DNA of 64,000 nucleotides, from the NCBI GenBank assembly GCA_018105865.1, contig CM030856.1, forward strand, positions 7,626,653 to 7,690,652, written 5' to 3'. Below are positions 32,492-43,580 of the stretch, in pieces; position 1 is the stretch's first letter, and every line of letters starts with the position of its first letter. The stretch comes from Metaphire vulgaris. Its lineage: Eukaryota; Annelida; Clitellata; Crassiclitellata; Megascolecidae. Both the position numbers and the translations under genes were made by a program. The notes below the pieces were generated by a model. It had not been told where the DNA came from. It saw only the letters and a list, made by a program, of their open reading frames with translations, and did not search any database.

Positions 32492-33267
32492 AGGGGCGAG
32501 CCCCGGGAACCAAGAGCCTCCCCACGTTCGCCTGCAAATTAGAACTGCCTGCAGCGATACAAGTATAAACAGTATAGGATGAAATTATGGGATGCGGTCT
32601 TACGGGTAAATAGAAAACGCTAAGCGAGGGTTTATAATGTTTTCGGATAGAAGTCTACGCTATAGATCTTCTTTTAAAACGCGTAGTCTGTATAGGGTCG
32701 GGCCTATGTACGATCATCAATATGTACAGCAGCTACTGGGGCTTTACTGTCGAACTTCCTGTAAACACCTCTTATGGGTCCCGTGCTTTAAATAGATGTG
32801 ATAGATATGTCGGTTTTTTTCTCCTGCTGGTGATACTGCGTCTACATGCAGTCGGATGATGCGTTCTGATTAGTCTACACTCCTACGCTGGACTCATATT
32901 CTACAGTCTACACGATCGATTTCAAAGAAAGAGCAGTGTTTTGTATACAGGCCGGATGTGGGGTGGGGTGGGGAGCGGGGAGATTCTCCCTTCCTTCCCA
33001 AAATCTTAGATTTCCCAAAATTTGCAATATTTTAGGAGTTATGGTAATTTCTCACAAAGCCCTCCGCTCCCGAAGTGCCCTAAATCCCCAATGGCATAGG
33101 AAAGTGTGTTCGATGCTGAGGGAGAGAGTCAAGAGTAAATGTTCACCACTGCTCTGTTGGAAGTTTGTAGTATTCAAGATTAAGAGCCAAGATATTTCGA
33201 TAATTATTGTTCCTTGGATAGTTAATTATCAGCAGAGGTTCTAGCTGGGAAAAACTGGGGTCTATGC

Positions 33268-33443
33268 CAGGGTCTAATCTAGGCCGTTTCCGGGGGAAAT
33301 TGCCCTTTTCCTCTGGAAATTTCAAATCCCTCCTCGGGAAATTTTGGCATACTACATCAACTAACAGAAGCCAACTAGCTGACTTCCTCCCGGCCTTGTC
33401 AGATCCCCCCCCTCCCGGAGTCCAGAGTCTAGATTAAACATTG
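33268..33443. mobile_element. hAT-type MITE, family H
   Basis: Ends CAGGGTCTAATCTAGGC and GTCTAGATTAAACATTG; flanks GTCTATGC/GGCTATGT (6 of 8). Interior as at 24784. Confidence 0.85.
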
Positions 33444-33535
33444 GGCTATGTCCTAGTCGATGACTGCCAACACTTTACTTCCCCACTACTAAAAATGAAA
33501 AAGTCTGACGAGCAAAGAAAGTCGTCCACTATTAC

Positions 33536-33878
33536 CAGTGGCGTAGCCAGAATTCTCCGAAGGGGGTGGGGGGTTATGCTTCGATGATTCCCAACTTCAA
33601 AAAATTATGACAAGCAAAAACGATGTTATGATCGTGTAGGCTATAATTTCCATGATTTAACAAAAACCGACACGGAAAATATCCTGTCAAGAAAAAAAGT
33701 TCAACTCTTATTTTGCTTCATTCTTCGTTAAGGTAATTATATGCATACTGTAGGTATATGAGCATTTACACGTACAACTATCTATATTGATACTGATACG
33801 CAAATACGTAATAAAAAAAATTTGGTCGAACAGCCAAGGAGGGTTTAACCTACAAACGCCCCCTTGGCTATGCCACTG
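33536..33878. mobile_element. hAT-type MITE (CAGTGGCGTAGCC)
   Basis: 343 bp, ends CAGTGGCGTAGCCAGAATT and CCTTGGCTATGCCACTG; duplication ACTATTAC/ACTATTAT (7 of 8). A GACAAGCAAAAACG motif lies inside and GACGAGCAAAGAAAG just outside on the left. Confidence 0.9.
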
Positions 33879-34129
33879 ACTATTATCTGGGAGGACAAGC
33901 TTAAATCTGGGGTTACAGTCCCCAGCTCCACCCTAGAACCGCCACCGATCGTTATCTGATCATGCTTTAGTAAATCTTCTGAGACTTTGTCTCGTTAGGC
34001 CTAACCGACAGCGGATTGTCTATAGATGCAAAGTCGAAATGTTTTTAATTTAGACTCGATAGCAAAAATTTAACTATAAAGCAGTATTTAGACTGAGAAA
34101 CTGGATCGGGCGTATGTGGTGGGAGGAGA

Positions 34130-34205
34130 ATCATTGTTTAGAACAGCAACGGAAGAAAGTATGCCAGAAAAAAGACAAAAGGCAGACCGAGGGGTTCCTA
34201 TTGGA

Positions 34206-34236
<31 letters not shown>

Positions 34237-34243
34237 GTGGTGG

Positions 34244-34279
<36 letters not shown>

Positions 34280-34405
34280 GATGATGATGATGATGATGAT
34301 GGAGACAGACGCACAGCCTCTCAAAGCCTACGCAGAAATCAAAGAGGAGGCGAGGCGAGGCGCGGAGAGGAATGAAAATAATGGAGCCCTGAACCGTCGA
34401 GTCTA
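34130..34405 (+). mobile_element. LINE C-terminal remnant interrupted by (GAT)n
   Basis: MPEKRQKADRGVPIGLD, a (GAT)n/(GGT)n block (34208-34301), then ETDAQPLKAYAEIKEEARRG and NNGALNRRV then stop. The same TDAQP and KxEW/NNGAL order occurs at 17.5 kb, where the (TGA)n lies after the coding end. Confidence 0.65.
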
Positions 34406-34808
34406 GTTTACACTGATCGTTTAACACGAAGAGCGCAAGTAGGCCTACGGTATAGGCCTACAGAGTTTCGTGAATATTACGCATTACTAAGGGAAAGACT
34501 TTCAAAGATTGAGACTTTTGACGATAACCTGGTGTTAGGACATCGATGCTTCGGAACATTCTCGAGGGGGGAGCTACATCGATTGTACATTGCGCTGCAT
34601 TTTTAACGTGCCTGGCCCTTGTAGGCCTAATGTGTTTGTTCCGCGTCACTCCAAGAAGCTTCGAACTGTCCAATTTATAGATAGTCAAAATAACATTAGG
34701 CTAATTTACCTTTAGGCCTAAGTTGCAGTTTGAAGCGTAAACAGTAGGCCTTGTAGTGATAATAAAAATATAGAAATGACGCTAACTGTATTTTAAATGA
34801 TTTAGCAG

Positions 34809-34981
34809 CAGTGTTTATTCTAGCCACCTTGACATGGGGGGTTGAAATGTTTGGGGGACAAGATTTGTCTCTCCACGCTTTTTTTTGGAGGGGGATTTCC
34901 ATCCCCAAGCCAACATATACAATTTGTGGGGAGATTTTAAAACTGGGGGAATCCACCCAAAAGGGCCTAGAATAAACACTG
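34809..34981. mobile_element. hAT-type MITE, family B
   Basis: Ends CAGTGTTTATTCTAGCC and GGGCCTAGAATAAACACTG; exact 8-bp duplication TTTAGCAG (34801-34808 and 34982-34989). Confidence 0.95.
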
Positions 34982-35142
34982 TTTAGCAGGATTTCTCCTG
35001 CGTTGAAGACTTGATTATAGTCTAGTAGTAATCCGAATGAGTAGGATATAGAGTTCACGGATTGAATTTCTGTCAAACTAAGGCTTCGTCACAGTCTGTA
35101 GTAGGATAAGTTTCACATAGGGCCTACTGTAGGCAGTAGGAT

Positions 35143-35240
35143 AAGTGGGGGGCCGTTGGGGTGTCACAATCATGGGGGCCAACCATTTGTTGTTTAATGT
35201 ATGTAGCATTAAGTATAGGGTCCCAACTGGCCACTGGGGT
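35143..35240. mobile_element. Family A MITE fragment
   Basis: AGTGGGGGGCCGTTGGGGTG through GGTCCCAACTGGCCACTGGG is the left half of family A without termini. A right-half fragment lies at about 36285-36360 (GTGGAGCCGCCACTG). The stretch 35270-35350 carries a retroposon tail (TAACTTACTTACT). Confidence 0.7.
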
Positions 35241-35545
35241 TATTTCAGCGTTAGGAGAATGAGCAGCATGGCTATATTGCTATTTCAGCGTTAGAAGAAT
35301 GAGCAGCTGCCACCTTGAATCAGGCTCCATATAAATTCGCGAAAATTTAACTTACTTACTATTTGGGATTTTGGGTAGACTCGAATGGTTTGGCGCCGAC
35401 TGTGGCAATAGTAGGCCTGCCAAGATAAACAGATGCCAGTTTGCGTCATAGATCAGTAATCAGTGTTAGGCCTACATCTTTTGCTCGACAGATAGGCATA
35501 CACTCTCATCTTTAGGTGTGTTGTTTGTCCTCGGTAACATGCCAA

Positions 35546-36216
35546 GGGGCTGTCCATTAATTACGTCAACAAAATAGGCAGGGGCGTCTTTACATGTAAA
35601 AATTCGGGCACATGTGCCCGGGGCCCCGCGCATATTAGGGGCCCCGCGCCGCGCGCAAACTACTTTTTAACGCAGGATTACCTTTTCTTTTTTTGCTTGT
35701 CAACATTCAAAAACGTTGGAGATTACCTTTTTTGCTTGTCAACATTGATCTTCACGTCTAGGGCCTCGCAGGCCGCCAGGTGCCCGGGGCCCCGAACTGG
35801 TTAAAGACGCCCCTGAAAATAGGGGAGGGGTTTGAAAATGTTTGAAATTTGTTGACAGGGGGTCAAGAAAAGTTGACGTCCACAATTTCATTTTTAGCAC
35901 ATAATCAAAAATAGAAAATTTCATGGATTTTTAATTTATTGCGAATGGAAAAAAGCTTGACCTGCTAAAAAAGGTAATCACCACCTCATTTTGACACCTG
36001 ATGAACAAAAAAGGGAATGGAAAAAGGGGGAAAGGTCTCATCAACGCAAAAATAGGCCTAACCTTCTAAACTTTTCAGGGGTATCTCACTGATCTTACGG
36101 GGGGCGAGGTAAAAGTTGTTGATATAGCCTAATTATAGGGGTCACTGAAAGTTGACAGTTGTTGACAAAGGGGCCAAAATTGCCCAAAATCGTTGACGTA
36201 ATTAATGGACAGCCCC
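35546..36216. mobile_element. DNA transposon with 25-bp perfect terminal inverted repeats
   Basis: Left end GGGGCTGTCCATTAATTACG and its exact inverse at the right (CGTAATTAATGGACAGCCCC); identity extends to 25 bp (GTCAAC inside). 671 bp including the nested element at 35579. No ORF. Internal GTTGACA and GGGGTCA blocks recur. I cannot fix the superfamily because no clear target duplication is visible. Confidence 0.9.
35579..35814. mobile_element. hAT-type MITE, family G, nested
   Basis: 236 bp, ends CAGGGGCGTCTTTACATG and TTAAAGACGCCCCTG; exact 8-bp duplication AAAATAGG (35571-35578 and 35815-35822). Two TTTTTTGCTTGTCAACATT motifs. Confidence 0.95.
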
Positions 36217-36361
36217 AAGGCACAGCGAAACTTGACGCACTACACAGACCATTTTAACTTCTGCTCCACACAGGTAGACACATAGGCGGATTTTTATCTG
36301 GGAGCCAGGCATTCAATAGCTAGGGGCACGGGCCCCTGACCCCCCGGTGGAGCCGCCACTG

Positions 36362-36835
36362 CCATTAGGGCCTAGGCCTATACAGTAATCGACTTTGGAA
36401 ACATCAGCAATAGCCTAAGCATATTATCATGGAGATATAGGCCTGCATAGGGTGCTGTGTTGTGTGATATATTGCGGACATCATTCGGACACGCCTAGCT
36501 GGGTCGAAGCCGTAGGTTTTAAATAATTTAAGGCAGTTGATTTATGGTTATATTATTGGAATCTATCAACCCTCGTTTGGGTGACTAATGCATTGCAGCC
36601 ATAGCTATTTCAGCGTTATAATAACTAATTAAGCGAATAGGAATAAGTAGCTATTAGCGTACCAATAAAGGCACTATATAAATTTACGAGATTTGACTTA
36701 CTTACCTACGTATTCTATTTCTGTGTCATTTAATATATTGGAACAAAAGTCAAGGAAAATTTTAAAAAAAACTTGATCATTATTAGATGTTAAGCGAAGT
36801 TATTGAAAAACGGAGCTATAACAATTATCAGCAAA
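36362..36835. other. 5' flank of the COX20-like gene
   Basis: At about 36600-36710 there is a retroposon tail (AAATTTACGAGATTTGACTTACTTACC). No TATA box or CpG island that I would call a promoter. Confidence 0.4.
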
Positions 36836-36853
36836 ATGCACGACGAAGACGAG
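36836..36853 (+). CDS. Candidate first coding exon of COX20 (MHDEDE)
   Basis: An ATG opens a six-codon acidic segment ending at GAG before GTCTGC, phase 0, which joins in frame to the exon at 37061. The start would give a 109-residue protein, close to the usual size of about 115-120. The donor is weak, and other upstream exons cannot be excluded. Confidence 0.3.
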
Positions 36854-37060
36854 GTCTGCGACCTTTTCAGCAAATCTTTTTAACCATCTTGTAATATCGC
36901 TCGTTTAAGGACATCGCACATAGGTCTTTACTTAGCGCAATTTCATTTAGATATAAAAATTAACTTATAAATATATAAACTATATGCATTTTTCGCATTC
37001 TAAGTTCAAAATTATGCTTAGACGAAAAGTTCATTTGTTGGCCTGATGTTTATTTTGTAG

Positions 37061-37169
37061 GAACCATCAGCTTTGACTCGAGTTTTACAGACACCCTGCT
37101 ATAGAACATCAATGTTATTCGGAATTTCGAGTGGAATCATATCCGGTCTTGGTTTCTTTCTTTTTACAA
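37061..37169 (+). CDS. COX20: COX20 homologue, exon with first membrane segment
   Basis: COX20 is an inner-membrane chaperone that stabilises newly made cytochrome oxidase subunit 2 and hands it to the copper-insertion machinery. After TTTTGTAG this exon encodes 36 codons plus one base: ALTRVLQTPCYRTSMLFGIS followed by SGIISGLGFFLFT. It aligns with the family's N-TPC-R-S-LYG-xx-G-xx-F-LFTS region, covering the conserved TPC and the first helix. The donor GTGAGC begins at 37170, phase 1. Next-exon phases agree over the whole gene. Confidence 0.85.
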
Positions 37170-37264
37170 GTGAGCTCTACAGTTAATAAATCTGTCATTA
37201 GATTCGAGGACAACATTTGTGGTACAGTAGTTAAAATCTAATGACAAAAGTATTGTAGCATTTT

Positions 37265-37470
37265 AAAATATGTGGTATGCCCAGTACAAAGAAAGGAACG
37301 AAGCAAGAGGCAGGCCCAGGAAAATGGATAAATAACATTAAGGGATATCTGAAAGAGAAACAGATGACAGTTGCAGAAGGAAGAAAATTGACCGGACAGA
37401 ATGACGTGGCAATGTCTTCTGGCTAGCAATTTCCACTATGATGATGATGACGACGATGATGATGATGTTA
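37265..37470 (+). mobile_element. LINE 3' end with (GAT)n tail inside a COX20 intron
   Basis: ERNEARGRPRKMDK or the adjoining frame RKWINNIKGYLKEKQMTVAE, then LTGQNDVAMSSG, matches the LINE C-terminus seen elsewhere; an ATGATGATGACGACGATG tail ends it. Frame breaks show decay. Confidence 0.7.
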
Positions 37471-37658
37471 AGTTTGATAGTGAACTTAAAGTAAATTTTA
37501 ATATTAAAATCATTAGTTTTAACAATGTCTGTTTGTCCCTGAGTGGAAGTTCCTTCATTGCACCACGTCATATAGCGCTAGATCTAGAGTATGTTTAGTC
37601 AAATACCTAACAATACTTTATTTCATCTGCATAACTCTTATTGTGTTTACGTGTGAAG

Positions 37659-37722
37659 GTAGAGCAAAACGAGCAACACACGTTGGACTGGGATCTTATG
37701 TGAGTGCCACACTGATATCTTG
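37659..37722 (+). CDS. COX20: COX20 homologue, middle exon
   Basis: 64 bp between CGTGTGAAG and GTGAGTCT. It completes Ser from the split codon and encodes RAKRATHVGLGSYVSATLIS plus TG of a Trp codon. This corresponds to the basic loop and the start of the second transmembrane helix in COX20 (SRIRRS...GG...LVTLGCW in the human protein, from memory). The short exon explains why no long open frame marks the gene. Confidence 0.85.
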
Positions 37723-38470
37723 GTGAGTCTGTCTTTAACAGCAGGCAATGTGCTTGAAATTCAACATACATCCCCAGATTACCATTTGAATAGTAATTTT
37801 ACGATAGAAGCAGGATTCTGTAGTCAAGTGCATCATAAATTCACGGGTTGCTCTGAAAATTTAATATGATGTAGCGTCATAACAATTAGTTTTATGCAAC
37901 AAAACTATGATATCATGTCTGAAATTTAGTGTTCTAGATGAATTTTTATACACAATTTTACTAATGGAACCTGCTAATGAAGTTGTGAAATCACTGTCTG
38001 CAATAAATTTTCAGCTATTCTTTTAAACATGTGGCTTATTCATATTCACTGATTAATTAGTTAATTAACTAAATTATTTATTGTAGAGCATTATATTGCA
38101 TTTATTTGGTAGAAATATTTATATCAAAGGTTGAGAAAAGTTTAAATAGCAAAATAGAACTTGGTACAAAGCAATTTAAAGGACATTAGACAGTCAATGA
38201 TAACATTTGACATAGTTAATGTAATTATTGGTTATACTGAATTGGTTCTTAGATCTCAAGAGGTTTGCACTCTTGCCTAGAAATTTCCAGTTTTCAGAAA
38301 CCCTTAACTGGGGATCCCGGATATATCCGTTTTTACAAGACCATGGTTAAGTTAATTGGGTGAAAAGAGGGTGTCTAGCCACAGAAAATTTGCTCTAAAG
38401 CATACACCTGTGGATATGGATGCAGACTGCAAACGTTTTGGGTTTGTTTCTAAGCAGCTATCAAATGCTG

Positions 38471-38723
38471 CAGAGCTGTAACTAGGGGACAGGGGGGCAA
38501 GCCGCCCCAGGCGCTGACCGGTGGGGGGCGCATTTTGGATGTGGAAAAAAATAGCTGTGCCGAATAAAAAAGGTATTTTGTGACTTTGTGACCACTTAAA
38601 AAAGGTCATCAGCCCGAAAATGGATAAGTAACTCTGTGACAACAAAAAAGGTCATCACCGTAATTTAGGGGCGCAAAATATAAATCTTGCCCGGGCGCGC
38701 CGAAAACCCTAGCTACGGCTCTG
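38471..38723. mobile_element. hAT-type MITE, family F, in the last COX20 intron
   Basis: 253 bp, ends CAGAGCTGTAACTAGGGG and CTAGCTACGGCTCTG; exact 8-bp duplication AAATGCTG (38463-38470 and 38724-38731). Orientation opposite to 26933. It lies 85 bp before the last COX20 exon. Confidence 0.95.
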
Positions 38724-38808
38724 AAATGCTGTGTGAGTACATATGAGTTACTTTTCTACAATTGGTAAAAATTATATTTTGCTTTGCACGATTGTTCTGA
38801 TGCTTTAG

Positions 38809-38947
38809 GGTCTACTGTCGATATCAGTTGACAAAAAGACTGATTGAAGAACGACGATTTAAGGCCGCTGTTCAACAAAAGATTTTACAGGAAGGCGTTA
38901 TGAATGTTCCCCAGGACACTACAGTCGTTAAATTAGAAGACGCTTAA
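38809..38947 (+). CDS. COX20: COX20 homologue, last coding exon
   Basis: After GATGCTTTAG the exon completes Trp and reads VYCRYQLTKRLIEERRFKAA, then VQQKILQEGVMNV and a short acidic end before TAA. CRY followed by a charged helix and KKIL-EG is the C-terminal signature of COX20 (second helix then intermembrane-space tail). The three exons total 312 bp, exactly 104 codons, with all phases consistent. An AATAAA at 39330-39335 can serve as polyadenylation signal. Identification is from remembered family sequence; confidence is high because the motifs appear in order over all exons. Confidence 0.87.
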
Positions 38948-39329
38948 AGAATTGAATGAATTTAGCTCTGATGCTGATTTTAACATGCAGATTGGCATTA
39001 GAATAGCCAAAGAGTACCTCTGTTGATTTACTGTGATTTAAAATGCACAGAAAACTGTACAAGAAAATCGTTGATAATTCACTAGGTTTTTACTGATAGA
39101 ATTCCTTGAGACCTTATACTAGTTACTTATTTCTATTCAAAATATATAACTTTTGATTAAGATACGCAACACATCCGAAATGCTGGGAAAGGTTTAATTA
39201 CAGATATGCAGTGTACAGTAGCTGATTTATACCACATTTGTACAACAAATGCAACTTCTTGTAATGTTATTACTTGACTTATTAAGACAATAATTAATTA
39301 TAAGAGTAAAAATTCAAATAACATTTTAA

Positions 39330-39335
39330 AATAAA
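39330..39335 (+). promoter_or_regulatory. Candidate polyadenylation signal for COX20
   Basis: AATAAA about 385 bp after the stop codon, before the hAT element at 39544. Confidence 0.45.
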
Positions 39336-39543
39336 CAGATTAACTTTCCAGGGCATTTTGCACCTGTCTAAAGGAAGGTAAAGTACATTCCCAGAAGAGA
39401 CAGAATAATATCTGCCTGAAATAATCTATAATTCATTAAACTTTAACCACATAGTTTCTGTAAGCAGATTAAAACAGTGAAAACATTTCACCACAATTTT
39501 ATAACATGCTCAGTTACTGAAGTTGAATAGCATAGGCTGCAAC

Positions 39544-40145
39544 CAGTGTTGTGAAGTATTTGATTACTTGTAATAAGTTACTTGTAACTTCTTTTTGAGG
39601 TAATATATTACTGTAGTGTAGCTTATTACTTTTCAACTAAAATAAAAAAATTACTGTAATAAGCTACTGTTTATGCAGTAACTGTAATCAAAATGCTAAT
39701 TACTGTACAACTTTCTAGTTACTTTTCATCTGGTAAATTGGCAGTGTGGCATATTGGCAGTGTGGTATGAAAAGTGACACAGTGGCTTTTAAGGGCAATT
39801 CTTGTATTTTCATGTTGGTGACTTCAAGACTGTAATGTAGGTAACTTACAAAACTTTGGCTTTAATTATAAAATGTTAATATAAGTGAGAAACTACTGTG
39901 CTGTAACAGATGTACAGTACTTTGTTTCATGATAGACATTGGTGTTTGTGTGATGTGACTGGCAGTTATTAGCTTGATTTCTTCAAGTAATCTATAAAGT
40001 AATAAGTAACTTTTTAGAGCAATAATGGTAATTAGTAATATATTACAATTTTTAGACAGTAACTTTTACTGTGATAAGATTAATTTCATGTGGTAACTAG
40101 TAATCTGAAATATATTACTTTTGACATGTAACTATCTCAACACTG
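39544..40145. mobile_element. 602-bp hAT-type element, GTAAC/GTTAC-rich
   Basis: Ends CAGTGTTGTGAAGTATTTG and CTATCTCAACACTG; exact 8-bp duplication GCTGCAAC (39536-39543 and 40146-40153). The interior repeats TAATAAGTTAC / GTAACT-type motifs many times on both strands. No transposase. It lies between the converging COX20 and serine-rich genes. Confidence 0.94.
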
Positions 40146-40467
40146 GCTGCAACCACATATTCACACACATATACGCAATATAAAACAATAATTTTTTTCC
40201 TCTTAGAATTTCTGTTACGGTGATTTCTGCCAATTAGCACAGTAGCAGCACCAAACAATTTTTGTACCCAAGTCACTGCATAAAAAAATTTAAAAATACT
40301 GTACAAGCAAAACAGGAAATTTGAAACCTGAGGTATCGGCTGTATTTACAGAAAATCACAATATGTATTTACATCCAACGTTTTTTCAGTATTGACTCAT
40401 ATATAATATATATACACAACTTGTAATAATATATTTCTAGGTAAATGTGACTTGTATTTGAAATATA

Positions 40468-40642
40468 CAGTAGAACCTCGTTATATTGAAGTTCAAGGGA
40501 CCGTGATAAATACTTCGATATATCCGAGGTTCGACATATCCGATTCCTGTATCATTAACACTGTTTTGGCGGGACCGGCGCTCAAGCTTCGATATAAGCG
40601 TGATTTTGATATAAGCGAGTTCAATGTAACGAGGTTCTACTG
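40468..40642. mobile_element. Tigger-like MITE (Tc1/mariner)
   Basis: 175 bp, ends CAGTAGAACCTCGTTATATT and GTAACGAGGTTCTACTG, flanked by TA on both sides. Internal TTCGATAT and ATATAAGCG blocks are subterminal repeats. Degenerate relatives: 7382 and about 42853-43030. Confidence 0.9.
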
Positions 40643-40690
40643 TAACCAAAATTCACTTATGAAACCACCATCTTGCTACAGGGACATAAT

Positions 40691-42746
40691 CTAATGCTGT
40701 GAACTTAATGCAAGGCTTCTGCGTTCCCCTGGAGCAGATGGATATGATCTCGGCAGTGTGCTACTTCTAAACAATTCAGCATCATTTGAAATAAATGATC
40801 TTTTCAAGTTCAGCGTTCCACCACCATTCGACAAATGGTACATACGTGTAGTTTCAGGTGCATAATTTCCCAAAGTGTTACCTGCAAAAGTATCGAGTTT
40901 CAAAATGTTTACGCTTGTAAAAGGCTTCTGGCTGCCGACGTTATGCTTCAAAGCCGAGTGGCGTGCGAACGGTTGATGTGACATTGGACCCGTTTCTGTT
41001 GAGGGGAATACCACACGTGCACACTTTCTGTCAGAGGCTGACTTAACCGAACAAGTTGCAACTGTTGAGTCATTCAACCTATTCATCAGAACATTACTGC
41101 ACGCCGACGTGGAATGTAAACGCTGATCTTCCTCAGTTCTAGTGGTACATGAATTCTGCTGCTTAAGAGCATTAGATTCCATATTTGAATTACGTGACGA
41201 CGTATTGCCGATTTCTTTACTGAATTCCACTGAAGAAGCAAATGGAAGCGGAGAAGAGTGGAGAGGAATATCTGCTTGGTCCGGATGGGGCTCGGCTATT
41301 CCGTTGTAACACAACTGGCTGTAGTTACTTAGGTCCACGCATTCTCCTATTATAAACGAAGACCAGGACGATCGCTTCAAAAAATCGAGAGACTGCTTCG
41401 ATACCGATGATATTTCTGGATATACGAAGCGGCTTTTGTTTTTTGAGAGAGACTGTCCGGCTTTTGCGTCGACCGCAAAAAATTTTGCAAATTCATCGTG
41501 TGGCAGTGCCTGGCACAGCAGGCGTTTGTGTGGATTGTCGATGTAGAAGGCACGATCAACCATCGGGGAAGAAATTATGAGGCGAGCGGTTGCAGGAGAA
41601 GGATCAAACTGACAAGCAATCACAACATCTTTACTGCTGATGGATAAAGGCAATGCTGAAAGGACGCTCGACTTAGAAGCTGAAATCTCAGAGAAAGAAC
41701 TTTCACCAGCATCGCTACCAATCGGTCGTTTGTCTTTTTCCTCTGACCGATTGGCAATGTCTAAATCTTCTGAATAAGGTGAAACTGTCGGATATATAAT
41801 TTCTGTTGAATTTCGAATGGCTGACAGCGACAACTGCTTTGGAATTTTTGTGCAAAATTTACCCGAAGACGACTGCTTACTTCTAACCGTGGAGGGCGAA
41901 AGTGATTCACAGTCGTGCGACGTCTCGAGAATCGACTCCAGTTCGTTGAGTTTCTGTCCTTTAGCAGCTGTTCTTTGGTCCAGTTTACACATACTTACTG
42001 ACGGCCCGGTATTAGACGATGGATAGCTAGCCGTGCCTGGAATATTTTGTGAATTATGAACGCTTTCTTCAAAAGACAAAAGATTCAAGGCGTCCGAATG
42101 AAGATTTTTATGCACTTCTCCGAACGGAATCAAATGGCAGTCCAAAAGCTTATCTCTTTGTACACCACAGTCCTGTCCCGATAGAGGTCCACACAAAGCA
42201 GATGGCACTTTGGACGTTGCCCGGTAACTGGCCATTCGTTCGGCCAGTTCAGACAGCTTCCTCAGCTCTTCGAACTGAGCACGCGGTAAACGTGGAGTGA
42301 GCGACTGAGCTTCGTTACTCACAGAGATGCAGTCGCCCATCGTCTTTTTGCTTATAGAAGAAGGCAATACTGATGGAGAAGTGACTGATGCTTCCAATTT
42401 GTTGGGCTTCGCAAGTTTCTTAAGTTTCAGCATAAAAGATGAACGGTAGCTGCTTTTGGGTTTTGCAGATGGACTGGATTTAGCGGCTCGACTGAAATGT
42501 GACGTACTGTTGTCAGCAGGTAGGCTGCTGCGGCAGTTTTCATCATCAGTGTCTCTGCGATGATGTGTTCTGCTTACTAAACTGTCAGATATTCTTTTAC
42601 ACTGCAAAATGTTTGGAGAACTCTTCACAACCTGGTGCTCTGCGACACTTGAGCGATTTTCATTTTGGCAAACCACTGTTGTTTGCAGCAGTCCCGTATT
42701 CTGACTGGATGAGGTTTCTGGACAAATTTTCTGGTTCTGAGCCAAA
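40691..42746 (-). CDS. Serine-rich unknown protein, last coding exon (684 codons)
   Basis: After TTTTTGTTTTAG the exon is open for one base plus 684 codons to a stop at 40691. It is rich in Ser, with basic patches (SFMLKLKKLAKPNKLE) and a predicted helix (RLPRAQFEELRKLSELAERM). Ordered-looking islands are DRAFYIDNPHKRLLCQALPH and SSWSSFIIGECVDLSNYSQL. The end is Ser/Arg-rich (LFRSSTLPRSYPSAPGERRS). I recognise no catalytic domain. The length, a non-repetitive frame and compatible phase with upstream exons make it a real exon. A regulatory or scaffold protein with a disordered tail is my inference. Confidence 0.8.
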
Positions 42747-42852
42747 CTAAAACAAAAAGAATCATAAATAACTTAAAGAATCCTATGTTGAAGCCAGCAC
42801 CATCTTCAGTCAACACCCTCTTCATAAGAAAATGCTGCATACAAATACTGTA

Positions 42853-43030
42853 CAGTAGAATTTGTAATAACAGACTTGGTTATAATAAATAATTGGTTAT
42901 AAAGTGCCACAATGGTCTTGTGTGAAGCTGTACCGTATCAGATGGTATTGGATACAGCATACCTCAGATACAGTTTAACATATTGAATTTTACAGACCTG
43001 CCAATATCCAATAACAAAGTTTTACTGTAC
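42853..43030. mobile_element. Degenerate Tigger-like MITE
   Basis: CAGTAGAATTTGTAATAACA and AACAAAGTTTTACTG, flanked by TA. GGTTATAATAAATAATTGG and GGTATTGGATACAGCA are shared with 7382. It lies in an intron of the serine-rich gene. Confidence 0.6.
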
Positions 43031-43201
43031 ATAAATAATGATTTTTCTCACATCAGCCTATCGATAATCATCATCTATATTTCTTGATTCATTGAAAAAT
43101 CTCAGCTTTCTGAAACTATTTACCCGTATATTTATTTTTTTAGTAAATTTCAACCATATATAAGCTACAATGCTAAGCTACATGTACTTAGTAATGCTGA
43201 C

Positions 43202-43361
43202 CTATCTCTTTCACCAGGATTGAAATGGAGACACATGGCTGAGTCCTTTGTGCTGAAAGATGTGTCAGATGAACTTTGAACAACAAGCACTGAACCTGAT
43301 GATTGCCTTCCTGAATCATGGAGTTGTTTTTCAGTAAAACTGCTGCTTCCACTCCATTGGC
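43202..43361 (-). CDS. Serine-rich unknown protein, internal exon (160 bp)
   Basis: Bounded on the minus strand by TTTTCTGTCAATAG and AG/GTCAGC. Entering at phase 1 and leaving at phase 2, it encodes QWSGSSSFTEKQLHDSGRQS, SGSVLVVQSSSDTSFSTKDS and AMCLHFNPGERD. One other frame is also open, but only this one joins both neighbouring exons without a shift. An alternative donor at CCTG/GTGAAA would break phase with the next exon. Confidence 0.7.
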
Positions 43362-43487
43362 CTATTGACAGAAAAATAAAGTCTCAGAGAAAGTCATTTA
43401 ATTCAAACAAATACTTTACTATTAACATATAGTCACTACAGTGATTTTCACACAGACTGACTTAGTCTCATAAACCACTCTAAATCA

Positions 43488-43488
<1 letters not shown>

Positions 43489-43540
<52 letters not shown>

Positions 43541-43580
43541 ATGTTATTATTATTATTAATTAATGTTATTATTATTATTA
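43489..43580. repeat. (ATC)n and (TTA)n microsatellites
   Basis: ATC units at 43489-43540, then TTA units interrupted by TTAATTAATG. Retroposon scraps with TTCTATAGCACCAGTTCTAA follow at 43797-43860. Confidence 0.93.
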
